9,443 nucleotides of DNA from Chloroflexota bacterium (GCA_030691665.1 JAUYDU010000388.1:1-9443); one strand, 5' to 3'; counted from the stretch's first letter, positions 1-6,858 are shown. Numbers and translations are program-made. Notes: generated by a model from the sequence alone, not told the origin.

Positions 1-1006
1 CCAGCACCTTCGGCGGCTCCGGCCCGGCCTCCGGCGCGACGGCCTCTCGCTCCCGTCGGCGCCGCCGCAGGAGCGAGACCGGCAGACCGAACATGTAGAA
101 CGCAGCGATGGGGTCGGGGATGCCGCTCCCTATCTGCTCGATCTCCCGAGGGTCCTCCGAATCGATAATGGAGGCGACGGCGCTGAGGAGCTTGGCTCCC
201 TGGTCCACCACTCCCGGCGGCGGCCCGTAGCAGCCGCGGCAGGGGTAGTTGGCGCTGAGGCAGGGCCCACCGCACCCGCCGCGAGTGGCCGGGCCGGCGC
301 AGAGGATGCCCTGCTCCAGGAGGCAGCGTTCGGGGTCGGTGACGATTTGATACGGCCGATAGAAGGCCCTGACCTTCTTCTCCTCCTTGATGCGCGGACA
401 CTCGTCGCATAGCGTCTTCGTCGAGGCACCCACTACCGATCCCGGAGGGGGTAGCTGCCCTTCCATCACCGCCTGGAGCACGCCTTCGACCTGTTCCTTC
501 ACGGGGGGGCAGCCAGGAACAAAATACTCGACAGGCACCACTTGATGCAAGGCCCTGACGGTGTTGTAGAAGGTGGGTAGCGTAAGCTCCCCCTCCGGGG
601 CTCGGTAGCTAGTCTGGGGATACTGGCCATCCTCGTTGAGGGTGGACGGGGTCTCCCGGTAGACGCGCCGAAAGATCTCCTCGCGGCTGGTGACGTTGGC
701 CAGGCCGGGGATGCCGCCCAGGCAGGCGCAAGCGCCGAAGGCCACCATCACCTTAGACTTCGCCCTGAGCATCTGGGCCATCTCCTCCTGCTCGGAGGTC
801 CGGATGGCGCCGTTAAACAGACAGAGGTCGATGCTCTTGTCCGGCAGGGTCTCCACGTCCTTGTACTTGAAGTCCATCAGGCAGGGCCAGAGGACGATGT
901 CGAAGGCGTTGGCCACGTCGAGAATCTTCTCATAGATTCGCACCACCGCGACCTCGCAGCCGCCGCAACTGGCGGCCCAGTAGAGAGCCAACTTGGGCTT
1001 CGCCAT
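1..1006 (-). CDS. mvhG: [NiFe]-hydrogenase small subunit, MvhG/VhuG-like (F420-non-reducing, group 3c), 3' end cut by window edge
   Basis: This gene runs off the left edge; 335 codons are visible with no stop. It encodes the electron-transferring small subunit of a cytoplasmic [NiFe] hydrogenase, which passes electrons from the NiFe large subunit through Fe-S clusters to MvhD. The proximal-cluster ligands are visible as C14 and C17 (SCGGCE), C93 (GACACLGG) and C166 (PGCPP). A second cysteine-rich region follows residue 200, with CDEC, a GGCGGPC segment and YPCRGCYGP, as in the Mvh/Vhu small subunit family. The ATG lies one base after the mvhD stop (TAG-C-ATG), and GGGAGG sits 6 nt upstream inside the mvhD 3' end, which implies translational coupling. 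There is no twin-arginine signal, so the protein is cytoplasmic. The visible end carries an Arg-rich then Pro/Glu-rich tail after the usual PDPIAAFYMFGLP ending. The large subunit (mvhA) is expected next, outside the window. Confidence 0.93.
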   Translation of the reverse strand, partial: MAKPKLALYWAASCGGCEVAVVRIYEKILDVANAFDIVLWPCLMDFKYKDVETLPDKSIDLCLFNGAIRTSEQEEMAQMLRAKSKVMVAFGACACLGGIPGLANVTSREEIFRRVYRETPSTLNEDGQYPQTSYRAPEGELTLPTFYNTVRALHQVVPVEYFVPGCPPVKEQVEGVLQAVMEGQLPPPGSVVGASTKTLCDECPRIKEEKKVRAFYRPYQIVTDPERCLLEQGILCAGPATRGGCGGPCLSANYPCRGCYGPPPGVVDQGAKLLSAVASIIDSEDPREIEQIGSGIPDPIAAFYMFGLPVSLLRRRRREREAVAPEAGPEPPKVL

Positions 1007-1007
1007 G

Positions 1008-1439
1008 CTAGGCCTCCCTTACGTTCTCCCACCAGGCCAGCGGGCCCAGGGCCTGGAGCTCCGCGGTCATCTCCTTGACCACCTTGGCCCACTTGGCCCC
1101 TTCGCCTGCCGAGACCCACTCCAGGCGAAAGCGCTCCGGCTCGATGCCCATCTGATCGAGCATCTTGCGCAGGAGAGCCACCCGCCGCATTGTCTTGTAG
1201 TTGCCCTCCTTGTAGTGACAGTCACCGGCGTGGCACCCCGCCACCAGCACCCCATCCGCCCCCTCAGCGAAGGCCTTGAGGACGAAGGTGGGGTCGATGC
1301 GGCCAGTACACATGACCCGCACTACCCGCACGTTGGCGGGATAGTGCATGCGGGAGGTGCCGGCCAGGTCCGCCCCCTGATAGGCGCACCAGTTGCACAG
1401 GAACCCCACGATCCTGGGCTCACCGTTTGGCGACCGCAT
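1008..1439 (-). CDS. mvhD: MvhD/FrhD-type [2Fe-2S] electron-transfer subunit linking hydrogenase to HdrA
   Basis: This small iron-sulfur protein carries electrons from the hydrogenase small subunit to HdrA. The full family signature is present: CNWC near the N-terminus, MCTGR around residue 44, and GCHAGDCHY around residue 69 followed by EGNYKTMRR. These give five conserved cysteines, which in this family hold a [2Fe-2S] cluster. The length of about 143 residues is typical for a stand-alone MvhD. Two starts are possible. ATG at 1439 is preferred as a standard codon with AAGG 6 nt upstream. TTG at 1445 has the stronger GGAGG 6 nt upstream and would add two residues. The gene begins a few bases after the hdrA stop and ends one base before mvhG. 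The hdrA-mvhD-mvhG order is the usual one for Hdr-Mvh complexes. Confidence 0.95.
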   Translation of the reverse strand: MRSPNGEPRIVGFLCNWCAYQGADLAGTSRMHYPANVRVVRVMCTGRIDPTFVLKAFAEGADGVLVAGCHAGDCHYKEGNYKTMRRVALLRKMLDQMGIEPERFRLEWVSAGEGAKWAKVVKEMTAELQALGPLAWWENVREA

Positions 1440-1456
1440 GACCAACCTTGCCCTCC

Positions 1457-3442
1457 CTATATCGCCGCCACGGGCGGCCTGGCGTCGGCCAGAATGCCTT
1501 CGATCTCGGCGAAGATCTGGGTGTCAGTGAAGTGGCGTCCGATGATGGCCCCGGCGGGGCAGGCCGCTACGCACACGCCGCAGCCCTTGCAGAGGACGTC
1601 GCTGATCTCCACCACTTTCTTCTCTTCGCTAAACGTAATGGCGTTGTAGGGGCAGAGGCCGATGCACACCTTGCAGCCGGAGCAGAGCTCCTCGTTGACA
1701 GCGGCGGTGATCGCCTCCACCTCGACTTTGCCCGCATCGATCAGAGCCAGGGCCTCGGCGGCGCCCGCCGAAGCCTGGGCCACCGTGTCCGGGATGTCCT
1801 TGGGCCCCTGGGCGCAGCCCACCACGAAGACGCCGTCGGTGTTGGTGGAGATGGGCTCCAGCTTGGGGTGGCGCTCCAGGAAGAAGCCGTCGGCGCCGCG
1901 GCTGATGTTCATCAGGCGGGCCATCTCCGCGGCATCGGCTCGCGCCTTCATGGCCGGGCACAGGACGACCATGTCCACCGGGATGCGCACCAGCCTGCCC
2001 AGGAGCGTGTCTTCACAGGCGACGATCAGCTTGCCCCGCTCTTCGTCGGTCAGGGCCTGGTCGGTGATCTCGGCGACCTTGCCCCGGACGAAGTTCACGC
2101 CCTCGTCGGAGACACGGCGGTAGAACTCCTCGAAGCCTTTGCCGTAGGCTCGCATATCCATGTAAATCTGGTAGACGTCGGCTTCGGTCTTTTCCTTCAC
2201 CAGGTGGGCGAACTTGAGGGCGTACATGCAGCAGACGCGGGAGCAGTACTCGAAGTAGTTCTGGTCGCGGCTGCCCACGCAGTGGATGATGGCCACGCTG
2301 GTTGGCGCCTCGCCGCTCTTCAGCACCACCTCGCCGCCGGTGGGGCCGGTAGCGCTGCACATCCGCTCGAACTCCAGGCTGGTAACGACGTTGTCCAGGC
2401 GCTTGTAGCCGTACTGATAGATGGGCGAGGGGTCGAACACGTCGTAGCCGGTGGCTACGATGATCGCCCCCACCTCGATCTCCTCGAACCGCTCGGTCTG
2501 CTGGAAGTCGATGGCCTTGGGCTCGCAGAACAGCTCACAGGCGCGGCAGGTGCCCTTCTTGAAGTAGACGCACGTCTCGGTGTCGATGACGGGGATGTTG
2601 GGCACCGCCTGGGGGAAGGGCGTGTAGATGGCCTTGCGCTTGCCCAGGCCCATATCGAACTCGCTATCAGTCTTCCAGGGGCACTTCTGGATGCAGATGC
2701 CGCAGCCGGTGCAGATACTCTCGTCCACGTACCGAGGGTTGCGGCGGATCTTCACCCGGAAGTTGCCCACGTAGCCGGAGACATCCACCACCTCGCTGTA
2801 GGTCATCAGCTCGACGAAGGGGTGGGAAGCGACGCTGGCCATCTTGGGGGTGAGGATGCAGGATGAGCAGTCCAGGGTGGGGAAGGTCTTGTCGAGCTGG
2901 ATCATGCGCCCGCCGATGGAGGGCTCCCGCTCCACCAGATACACCTTGTGGGTGGCGTCGGCGATCTTGAGGGCCGCCTGGATGCCGGCGATGCCGCCGC
3001 CGATCACCAGGACGCTGGGGTTGACGGGGACCTCCCGCGTGTCCCGGGGCTCCAGGTAGTAGGCCTTCTGGGCGGCGGCGTTCACCAGGGCCTTGGCCTT
3101 GTCGGTGTTGCCGTCCTCGTGCACCCAGGAGCACTGCTCGCGGATGTTGGCGATCTGGAGGAGGTAGGGGTTGAGGCCCGCCTGGGCGACCGCCCGCCGG
3201 AAGGTGGGTTCGTGCATGCGGGGCGAGCAGGCCGCCACGACCACTCGGTTCAGCCCCAGCTCCCGGATGTCCTCCTTGATGAGGTTCTGGCCCGGTTCGG
3301 AGCAGACGAACTTGTAGTCGCGGACCACCACCACGCCGGGCAGGTGGCGGGCGTACTCCGTCAGTTCCTCGATGTCCACCGTGCCGGCGATGTTGGTCCC
3401 GCAGTGGCAGATGTAGACGCCGATCCTTCTGTCGTTCTCCAC
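1457..3442 (-). CDS. hdrA: HdrA, FAD-containing electron-bifurcating subunit of the heterodisulfide reductase-type complex
   Basis: HdrA is the flavoprotein core of Hdr complexes. In characterised methanogen enzymes its FAD splits hydrogenase-derived electrons between ferredoxin and HdrB. The 661-residue product has the N-terminal HdrA domain with CHCGTN (residues 12-17), AACSP and EQCSW cysteines. A dinucleotide-binding GGGIAG lies near 148-153, and the HdrA-specific LDCSSCILTPKM near 191-202. A ferredoxin-type cluster has C244, C247, C250 and C254, and a second group C291, C299, C302 and C306. Near 388 is HCVGSRDQ, followed by YCSRVCCMYALK. Two C-terminal [4Fe-4S] motifs are C587/590/593/597 and C618/621/624/628. 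GTG at 3442 is chosen because GGAGG lies 9 nt upstream; it is one base after the hdrCB stop (TAG-C-GTG). An upstream in-frame TTG at 3460 lacks this support. The protein is cytoplasmic, with no membrane segment. Confidence 0.96.
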   Translation of the reverse strand: MENDRRIGVYICHCGTNIAGTVDIEELTEYARHLPGVVVVRDYKFVCSEPGQNLIKEDIRELGLNRVVVAACSPRMHEPTFRRAVAQAGLNPYLLQIANIREQCSWVHEDGNTDKAKALVNAAAQKAYYLEPRDTREVPVNPSVLVIGGGIAGIQAALKIADATHKVYLVEREPSIGGRMIQLDKTFPTLDCSSCILTPKMASVASHPFVELMTYSEVVDVSGYVGNFRVKIRRNPRYVDESICTGCGICIQKCPWKTDSEFDMGLGKRKAIYTPFPQAVPNIPVIDTETCVYFKKGTCRACELFCEPKAIDFQQTERFEEIEVGAIIVATGYDVFDPSPIYQYGYKRLDNVVTSLEFERMCSATGPTGGEVVLKSGEAPTSVAIIHCVGSRDQNYFEYCSRVCCMYALKFAHLVKEKTEADVYQIYMDMRAYGKGFEEFYRRVSDEGVNFVRGKVAEITDQALTDEERGKLIVACEDTLLGRLVRIPVDMVVLCPAMKARADAAEMARLMNISRGADGFFLERHPKLEPISTNTDGVFVVGCAQGPKDIPDTVAQASAGAAEALALIDAGKVEVEAITAAVNEELCSGCKVCIGLCPYNAITFSEEKKVVEISDVLCKGCGVCVAACPAGAIIGRHFTDTQIFAEIEGILADARPPVAAI

Positions 3443-3443
3443 G

Positions 3444-4652
3444 CTACATAGCCTCCGCAACCAACTCCTCGATAGCCTTGATCTCTGGTGCCCGTTCGAT
3501 CATGCCTGGCTGAACACAGCTTTCGAAGCAGAGCAGACAGTAGGGGCAGGCCACCGCCACCACTTCTGCCCCGGCGTCGATGGCTTGCTGGGTACGCACC
3601 TCGGCGAACCTCTCCCCCACCTTGCTTTCCATCCAGATCCTGCCGCCGCCGCCGCCACAGCAGAGGCTGTCCGCATGATTGCCCGGCAGCTCGATGAGCT
3701 CCAGGCCGGGTATACTCCCCAGTATCTCTCGCGGTTCGTCGTAGATGTCGCTGTGGCGGCCCAGGTAGCAGGGGTCGTGGTAGGCAACCTTCTTCTCGAT
3801 GGGCTTGGTGAGCTTGAGCTTGCCCTCCCGAATGAGCTTCGCCAGAAGCTCGGTGGTGTGGAGGACCTCGATGCCCTGCTCCGCCAGCGGGTATTCGTTC
3901 TTCAGCGTGTAGTAGCAGTGGGGCGAGGAGACCAGGATCTTCTTGACGCCATTAGCTCTCCAGACGCCTGTGTTCCCCTCCACCAGACTCTGGAAAAGCT
4001 CCTCGTTGCCCGCCTTGCGCACGCTCTCGCCGCAGCAGGCCTCCTGGGCGCCCAGGATGCCGAAGTCGACCCCCGCCTTCTGGAGGACGGTGGTCAGAGC
4101 TCGCCCCATGCGCGTGACGCTGGGGTCGTAGCAGATGAGGCAGCAGGGGTAGTAGAGGAACTCCGTCCCGGCGCTGAAGGTCTTGATGTTGAGCCCCTCG
4201 CTCCACTTCGCCCGCCTCTCTGTCGGCTCGCCCCAGGGGTTGCCGGTGCCCGAGACGTTCTTCAGGGTGATGCGCATCGAGTCCGGAATGGGGGCGATGC
4301 CCAGCTCGACGACGGTGCGCCGCAGGGCCTTCATGATATCGATGATGTTTACCCCGCGAGGGCAGCGCTGCACACAGGCGCCGCAGGTGGCGCACATCCA
4401 CAGCTCGTCGCTCTCGAAGTCCACCAGGCCCAACTGAACCTGATGGATGAGCTTGCGGACGATGAAGTTCTTGACCAAATTCCAGGGGCAGAGGCCGCTG
4501 CACAAGCCGCACTGGTAGCAGAGCTTGAGGTCATCGCCCCCCAGCTCCTTGACGATGTCCACCGCCTCTTTGTACGGGTTAAGGACTTGCGTTACCATTG
4601 GCCCATCCGTATCTACGCTGTTCCGGCGCAAGGCCAGCGCCTGAACCTGCAT
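3444..4652 (-). CDS. hdrBC: Fused HdrC-HdrB-like iron-sulfur protein (two ferredoxin clusters plus two CCG domains)
   Basis: One 402-residue protein joins what are separate HdrC and HdrB subunits in many methanogens. The N-terminal HdrC-like part has two [4Fe-4S] motifs: C45/C48/C51 with C55 and C87/C90/C93 with C97. The HdrB-like part has two CCG domains. The first has C170-C171, C174, C206-C207 and C246. The second has C295 (HDPCYLGRH), C331-C332 followed by a run of five Gly, and C369/C372 (CPYC). HdrB-type CCG domains bind noncubane clusters at which a disulfide is reduced. In the first domain the final CxxC is reduced to C-Y-Y-T, so its cluster may differ. No transmembrane segment is seen, unlike membrane HdrDE systems. 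The ATG at 4652 has AAGGAG 6 nt upstream, directly abutting a palindromic operator-like site. The gene is first of the hdrCB-hdrA-mvhD-mvhG set. The natural electron acceptor is unknown. Confidence 0.9.
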   Translation of the reverse strand: MQVQALALRRNSVDTDGPMVTQVLNPYKEAVDIVKELGGDDLKLCYQCGLCSGLCPWNLVKNFIVRKLIHQVQLGLVDFESDELWMCATCGACVQRCPRGVNIIDIMKALRRTVVELGIAPIPDSMRITLKNVSGTGNPWGEPTERRAKWSEGLNIKTFSAGTEFLYYPCCLICYDPSVTRMGRALTTVLQKAGVDFGILGAQEACCGESVRKAGNEELFQSLVEGNTGVWRANGVKKILVSSPHCYYTLKNEYPLAEQGIEVLHTTELLAKLIREGKLKLTKPIEKKVAYHDPCYLGRHSDIYDEPREILGSIPGLELIELPGNHADSLCCGGGGGRIWMESKVGERFAEVRTQQAIDAGAEVVAVACPYCLLCFESCVQPGMIERAPEIKAIEELVAEAM

Positions 4653-4662
4653 CTATCTCTCC

Positions 4663-4680
4663 TTGTGAAATTTTACACAA
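4663..4680. promoter_or_regulatory. Rex- or CRP/FNR-like palindromic operator upstream of hdrCB
   Basis: The 18-bp sequence TTGTGAAATTTTACACAA differs at one base from the Rex consensus TTGTGAA-N4-TTCACAA (A instead of T at position 13). It also matches the CRP-family pattern TGTGA-N6-TCACA with one mismatch, so the class of regulator cannot be settled from sequence. Read on the gene strand, it merges into the hdrCB Shine-Dalgarno, ending about 10 bases before the ATG. It contains TAAAAT (complement of 4670-4675), a possible -10 box, but no good -35 is seen 17 bp away. Rex proteins sense the NADH/NAD+ ratio, which would suit a hydrogenase operon. Neither regulator gene is in the window. Confidence 0.5.
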
Positions 4681-4689
4681 CCCGTGTAA
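4673..4689. promoter_or_regulatory. Second, overlapping dyad TTACAC-N5-GTGTAA
   Basis: A perfect 6-bp inverted repeat with a 5-bp spacer (AACCC) overlaps the right half of the Rex/CRP-like palindrome. It could be an alternative or composite regulator site, a shallow RNA hairpin in the hdrCB leader, or a chance extension of the first palindrome. There is no U-tract, so it is not a terminator. Confidence 0.3.
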
Positions 4690-4707
4690 CGGCAGGGGTT
4701 AAGGTAG

Positions 4708-4723
4708 GTAACAGAATGGTTAC
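4708..4723. promoter_or_regulatory. Dyad GTAAC-N6-GTTAC in the regulator-hdrCB gap
   Basis: A perfect 5-bp inverted repeat with a 6-bp spacer lies about 56 bp upstream of the hdrCB start. GTAAC recurs exactly 22 bp away (4686-4690), and a related GTTAA sits between them (4698-4702). This gives elements at roughly helical spacing of 12, 10 and 11 bp. OmpR-family regulators commonly bind sites spaced by about 11 bp, and such a regulator is encoded immediately upstream. The link is inference. Confidence 0.3.
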
Positions 4724-4764
4724 AATTCTCGCCTACCGCCGTTATAGAGTAGACGCGCCGAGCG

Positions 4765-4799
4765 GCTCCACGTTACGGCGGACCAGCCGGGCGAGGAGC
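4765..4799 (-). other. Weak stem-loop just after the response regulator stop
   Basis: An outer GCTCC/GGAGC pair (4765-4769 with 4795-4799) encloses an inner CGGC/GCCG pair (4776-4779 with 4786-4789). It begins a few bases past the regulator stop codon. No run of T follows on the gene strand, so it is not a convincing intrinsic terminator. It could slow or process the transcript between the two modules, or be a by-product of high GC. Confidence 0.2.
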
Positions 4800-4802
4800 T
4801 CT

Positions 4803-5522
4803 CTAGGAGGAGGGAGCGGGAGAAAAAGGAGAAACAGGTCTCACGAAGCGGTAGCCCAGGCCTCGCTCGGTGAAGATGTAGCGGGGGTTGCGGGCGTCAT
4901 CGCTCAGCTTCTGCCGCAGACGGGCGATGTGCACCTTAAGCATGAACACGTCGTCATCGGCCGCCCACCCCCACACCTTCGTCAGGAGGGTCTTGTGGGG
5001 AAGAACGTGGCCGGCGTTCTGCACAAGCTGGGAGAGGAGGCGACACTCAATGGGCGTCAGCCTCACGGGTTGGCCCCGCACGATGATCTGGCGATTGGCC
5101 AGATCGACGGTCAGGTCTTGGTCGACCACGATCTGAGAGGAATCCGCCGCAGGCAGGGCCTGAGACCGTCGGAGCACGGCCCGGGTGCGGGCCACCAGCT
5201 CCAGAGGGCTGAAGGGCTTGACGATGTAGTCGTCGGCGCCGACGCCCAGGCCCTTCAGGCGGTCCAGCTCCTCGCCGTGCACCGTGAGCATCAGGATGGG
5301 CACATCGGAGATCTCCCGCAGGCGGCGGCAGACCTCGAAGCCGCTCATCCCCGGCAGGCCCACGTCCAGGATCACCACGTCTGGCGACTCCCGCTGGAAG
5401 AGCTCCAGGGCCGACTCGCCGTCGGCGGCTGGTATCACTTCGCTACCCTGCCACTGGAGATTGAAGGTCAGGCCGATGATCTCCGCTACGTCGGGCTCGT
5501 CATCCACTACCAGGATCTTCAC
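4803..5522 (-). CDS. OmpR/PhoB-family response regulator
   Basis: This 239-residue DNA-binding response regulator would be phosphorylated by the kinase encoded immediately before it. The receiver domain spans about residues 1-120, with the acidic pocket D7/D8, phospho-acceptor D53 in VVILDVGLPG, switch residue T80 and K102 in IVKPF, so it is fully canonical. The C-terminal winged-helix domain (about 135-230) shows the OmpR pattern: LTPIECRLLSQLVQNAG, then VHIARLRQKL and IFTERGLGYRF. The start is GTG at 5522, with AAGGAGG 6 nt upstream inside the kinase gene. The reading frames overlap by 23 nt, which indicates coupled translation. The next gene downstream is hdrCB after a 150-bp gap with several palindromes, which makes that gap a candidate target. 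The specific signal and regulon cannot be read from the sequence. Confidence 0.95.
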   Translation of the reverse strand: MKILVVDDEPDVAEIIGLTFNLQWQGSEVIPAADGESALELFQRESPDVVILDVGLPGMSGFEVCRRLREISDVPILMLTVHGEELDRLKGLGVGADDYIVKPFSPLELVARTRAVLRRSQALPAADSSQIVVDQDLTVDLANRQIIVRGQPVRLTPIECRLLSQLVQNAGHVLPHKTLLTKVWGWAADDDVFMLKVHIARLRQKLSDDARNPRYIFTERGLGYRFVRPVSPFSPAPSS

Positions 5523-6849
5523 GGTGATCCTCCTTGGGAACGGTGAAGAAGAAGGTGCTGCCGCGGCCGCCCTGGCTCTTCACCCAGATCCGTCCGCCGT
5601 GCAACTCCACCACGGTCTTGGCGATGGCCAGCCCCAGGCCGGCCCCCGCCTTGCGGCCCGGCCCCCGCGAACGGGAATAGAAGCGCTCGAAGATATGGGT
5701 CTGCTCGGCCAGGGGAATGCCAGGGCCGGTATCGCTGACGCTCACAATGTACTCGTCGCCATCCTCGCGCAGAGCGACAGCAACGTGGCCGTGGCGAGGG
5801 GCGAATTTGCAGGAGTTGGACAGCAGGTTCATGAGCGCCTGCTCCAGACGCCCCCGGTCGGCCAGCACGGAGCAAGAGGAAGAGGGAACTTCCATATCCA
5901 GTGTTTGATCCTTCTCCTCAGCCAGGGGCTCCACGGCCGCCAGGGCCTCCTCCACGATCACCCTCAGATCCCAGGGCTCGCGGGAGAGGCTGGCCTCCCC
6001 CCGGTGCAGCCGCGCCAGGTCCAGGAGCTCCTCCACCAGAGCCTGGAGGCGCTGGGTATTGCGGCTAATGCTGTTGGTCAAGCTGACGGCGGGCCCGTCG
6101 CTGCCGGCGGCGGAGGTGAGGAGCAGGTCGGCGGCGGCCTTGATGGAGGTGATGGGGGTGAGAAGCTGATGAGAGATGCTGGCCAGGAATTCGTCCTTGA
6201 AGCGATTGGCCTCGTCCAGGGCTTGGGCGCGGCTGGCCTCAGACAAGAGGCGGGCATTCTCCAGGACCATGGTGATCTGGTTGGCCACCGCCTGGAGGAA
6301 GCGGACGTCGGCGGACGAAAAGGCTCCCGGGCGGCGCAGGTTCACCAGGATGACGGCACCCAAGACATAGTCCTTGGCCACCAGCGGCGCACACATGGCG
6401 CCCCGAGGCTGCAACAGGCCAGCGCGAGCCCGCTGAAAGTAGAGCCGGTTCTCCTCCCGCAGGTTGGTAATATCGGCGGCCATCTCTTCGAGAGTAGCAC
6501 AGAGGATGGCCTGCCCTTGCTGGAAGACTCGGCCTACCATGGCCTCCCCTGGCAGGAGGCGCACGTGGGAGAGGGGCTCTTTCTCATAGCCGATAGAGGC
6601 CTTGACGACCAGGTGGTCGCTGTCAGGGTCGTAGAGGAAGAGGGCCCCGGCATCGGCGGCATCGAAGGTAGCAGCGCTGCGAGCGAGAATGGTCTCCAGC
6701 AGGCGGTCGAGGTCGGTGGTGAGGGGGAAGGCCATGGCGATGTCCAGCAGGGTGGCCAGCTCCTTCACGCTGCGCCTCATCCCGGCGTAGACCGCCGTTT
6801 CCCTGGGGGAGGTCTCGACCGCTGGGCTCAGCTCGTCCCTGAATGTCAT
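5500..6849 (-). CDS. Soluble GAF-domain sensor histidine kinase with atypical H-box
   Basis: This 449-residue cytoplasmic kinase is predicted to sense a small ligand or redox cue and phosphorylate the adjacent regulator. No transmembrane segment is seen. A GAF domain covers about residues 44-200 and contains cysteines near 117 and 153. It is followed by a short coiled linker and a HisKA domain with H227 in SHQLLTP. The ATPase domain has the N-box NLLSNSCKF (near 341), DTGPGI (373-378), IFERFY (386-391) and GAGLGLAIAK (402-411), so nucleotide binding looks intact. The H-box is unusual: the Glu normally next to the His is Gln, and the usual Arg is Leu, while the Thr at +4 is kept. ATG at 6849 is preferred because GAGG, overlapping the hypE stop, lies 7 nt upstream. 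GTG at 6855 has no room for a ribosome site. The position directly after hypE suggests co-transcription with the maturation genes. Confidence 0.93.
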   Translation of the reverse strand: MTFRDELSPAVETSPRETAVYAGMRRSVKELATLLDIAMAFPLTTDLDRLLETILARSAATFDAADAGALFLYDPDSDHLVVKASIGYEKEPLSHVRLLPGEAMVGRVFQQGQAILCATLEEMAADITNLREENRLYFQRARAGLLQPRGAMCAPLVAKDYVLGAVILVNLRRPGAFSSADVRFLQAVANQITMVLENARLLSEASRAQALDEANRFKDEFLASISHQLLTPITSIKAAADLLLTSAAGSDGPAVSLTNSISRNTQRLQALVEELLDLARLHRGEASLSREPWDLRVIVEEALAAVEPLAEEKDQTLDMEVPSSSCSVLADRGRLEQALMNLLSNSCKFAPRHGHVAVALREDGDEYIVSVSDTGPGIPLAEQTHIFERFYSRSRGPGRKAGAGLGLAIAKTVVELHGGRIWVKSQGGRGSTFFFTVPKEDHREDPGSG

Positions 6850-6858
6850 GGCCACACC

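Noticed and set aside
1448..2866. Plus-strand open frame of 472 codons opposite hdrA
   Set aside because: The opposite frame encodes HdrA with all its cysteine motifs. The plus-strand product is Ala/Gly/Val/His/Leu-rich without domains.
4739..4744. TATAAC (gene strand) as the -10 box of an hdrCB promoter
   Set aside because: The hexamer is plausible, but no acceptable -35 lies 16-18 bp upstream, so the promoter cannot be placed with confidence.
3585..5546. Plus-strand open frame of 653 codons opposite hdrCB and the response regulator
   Set aside because: It runs through two convincing minus-strand genes and the intergenic palindromes, with no motif or credible ribosome site of its own. It is a codon-bias shadow.
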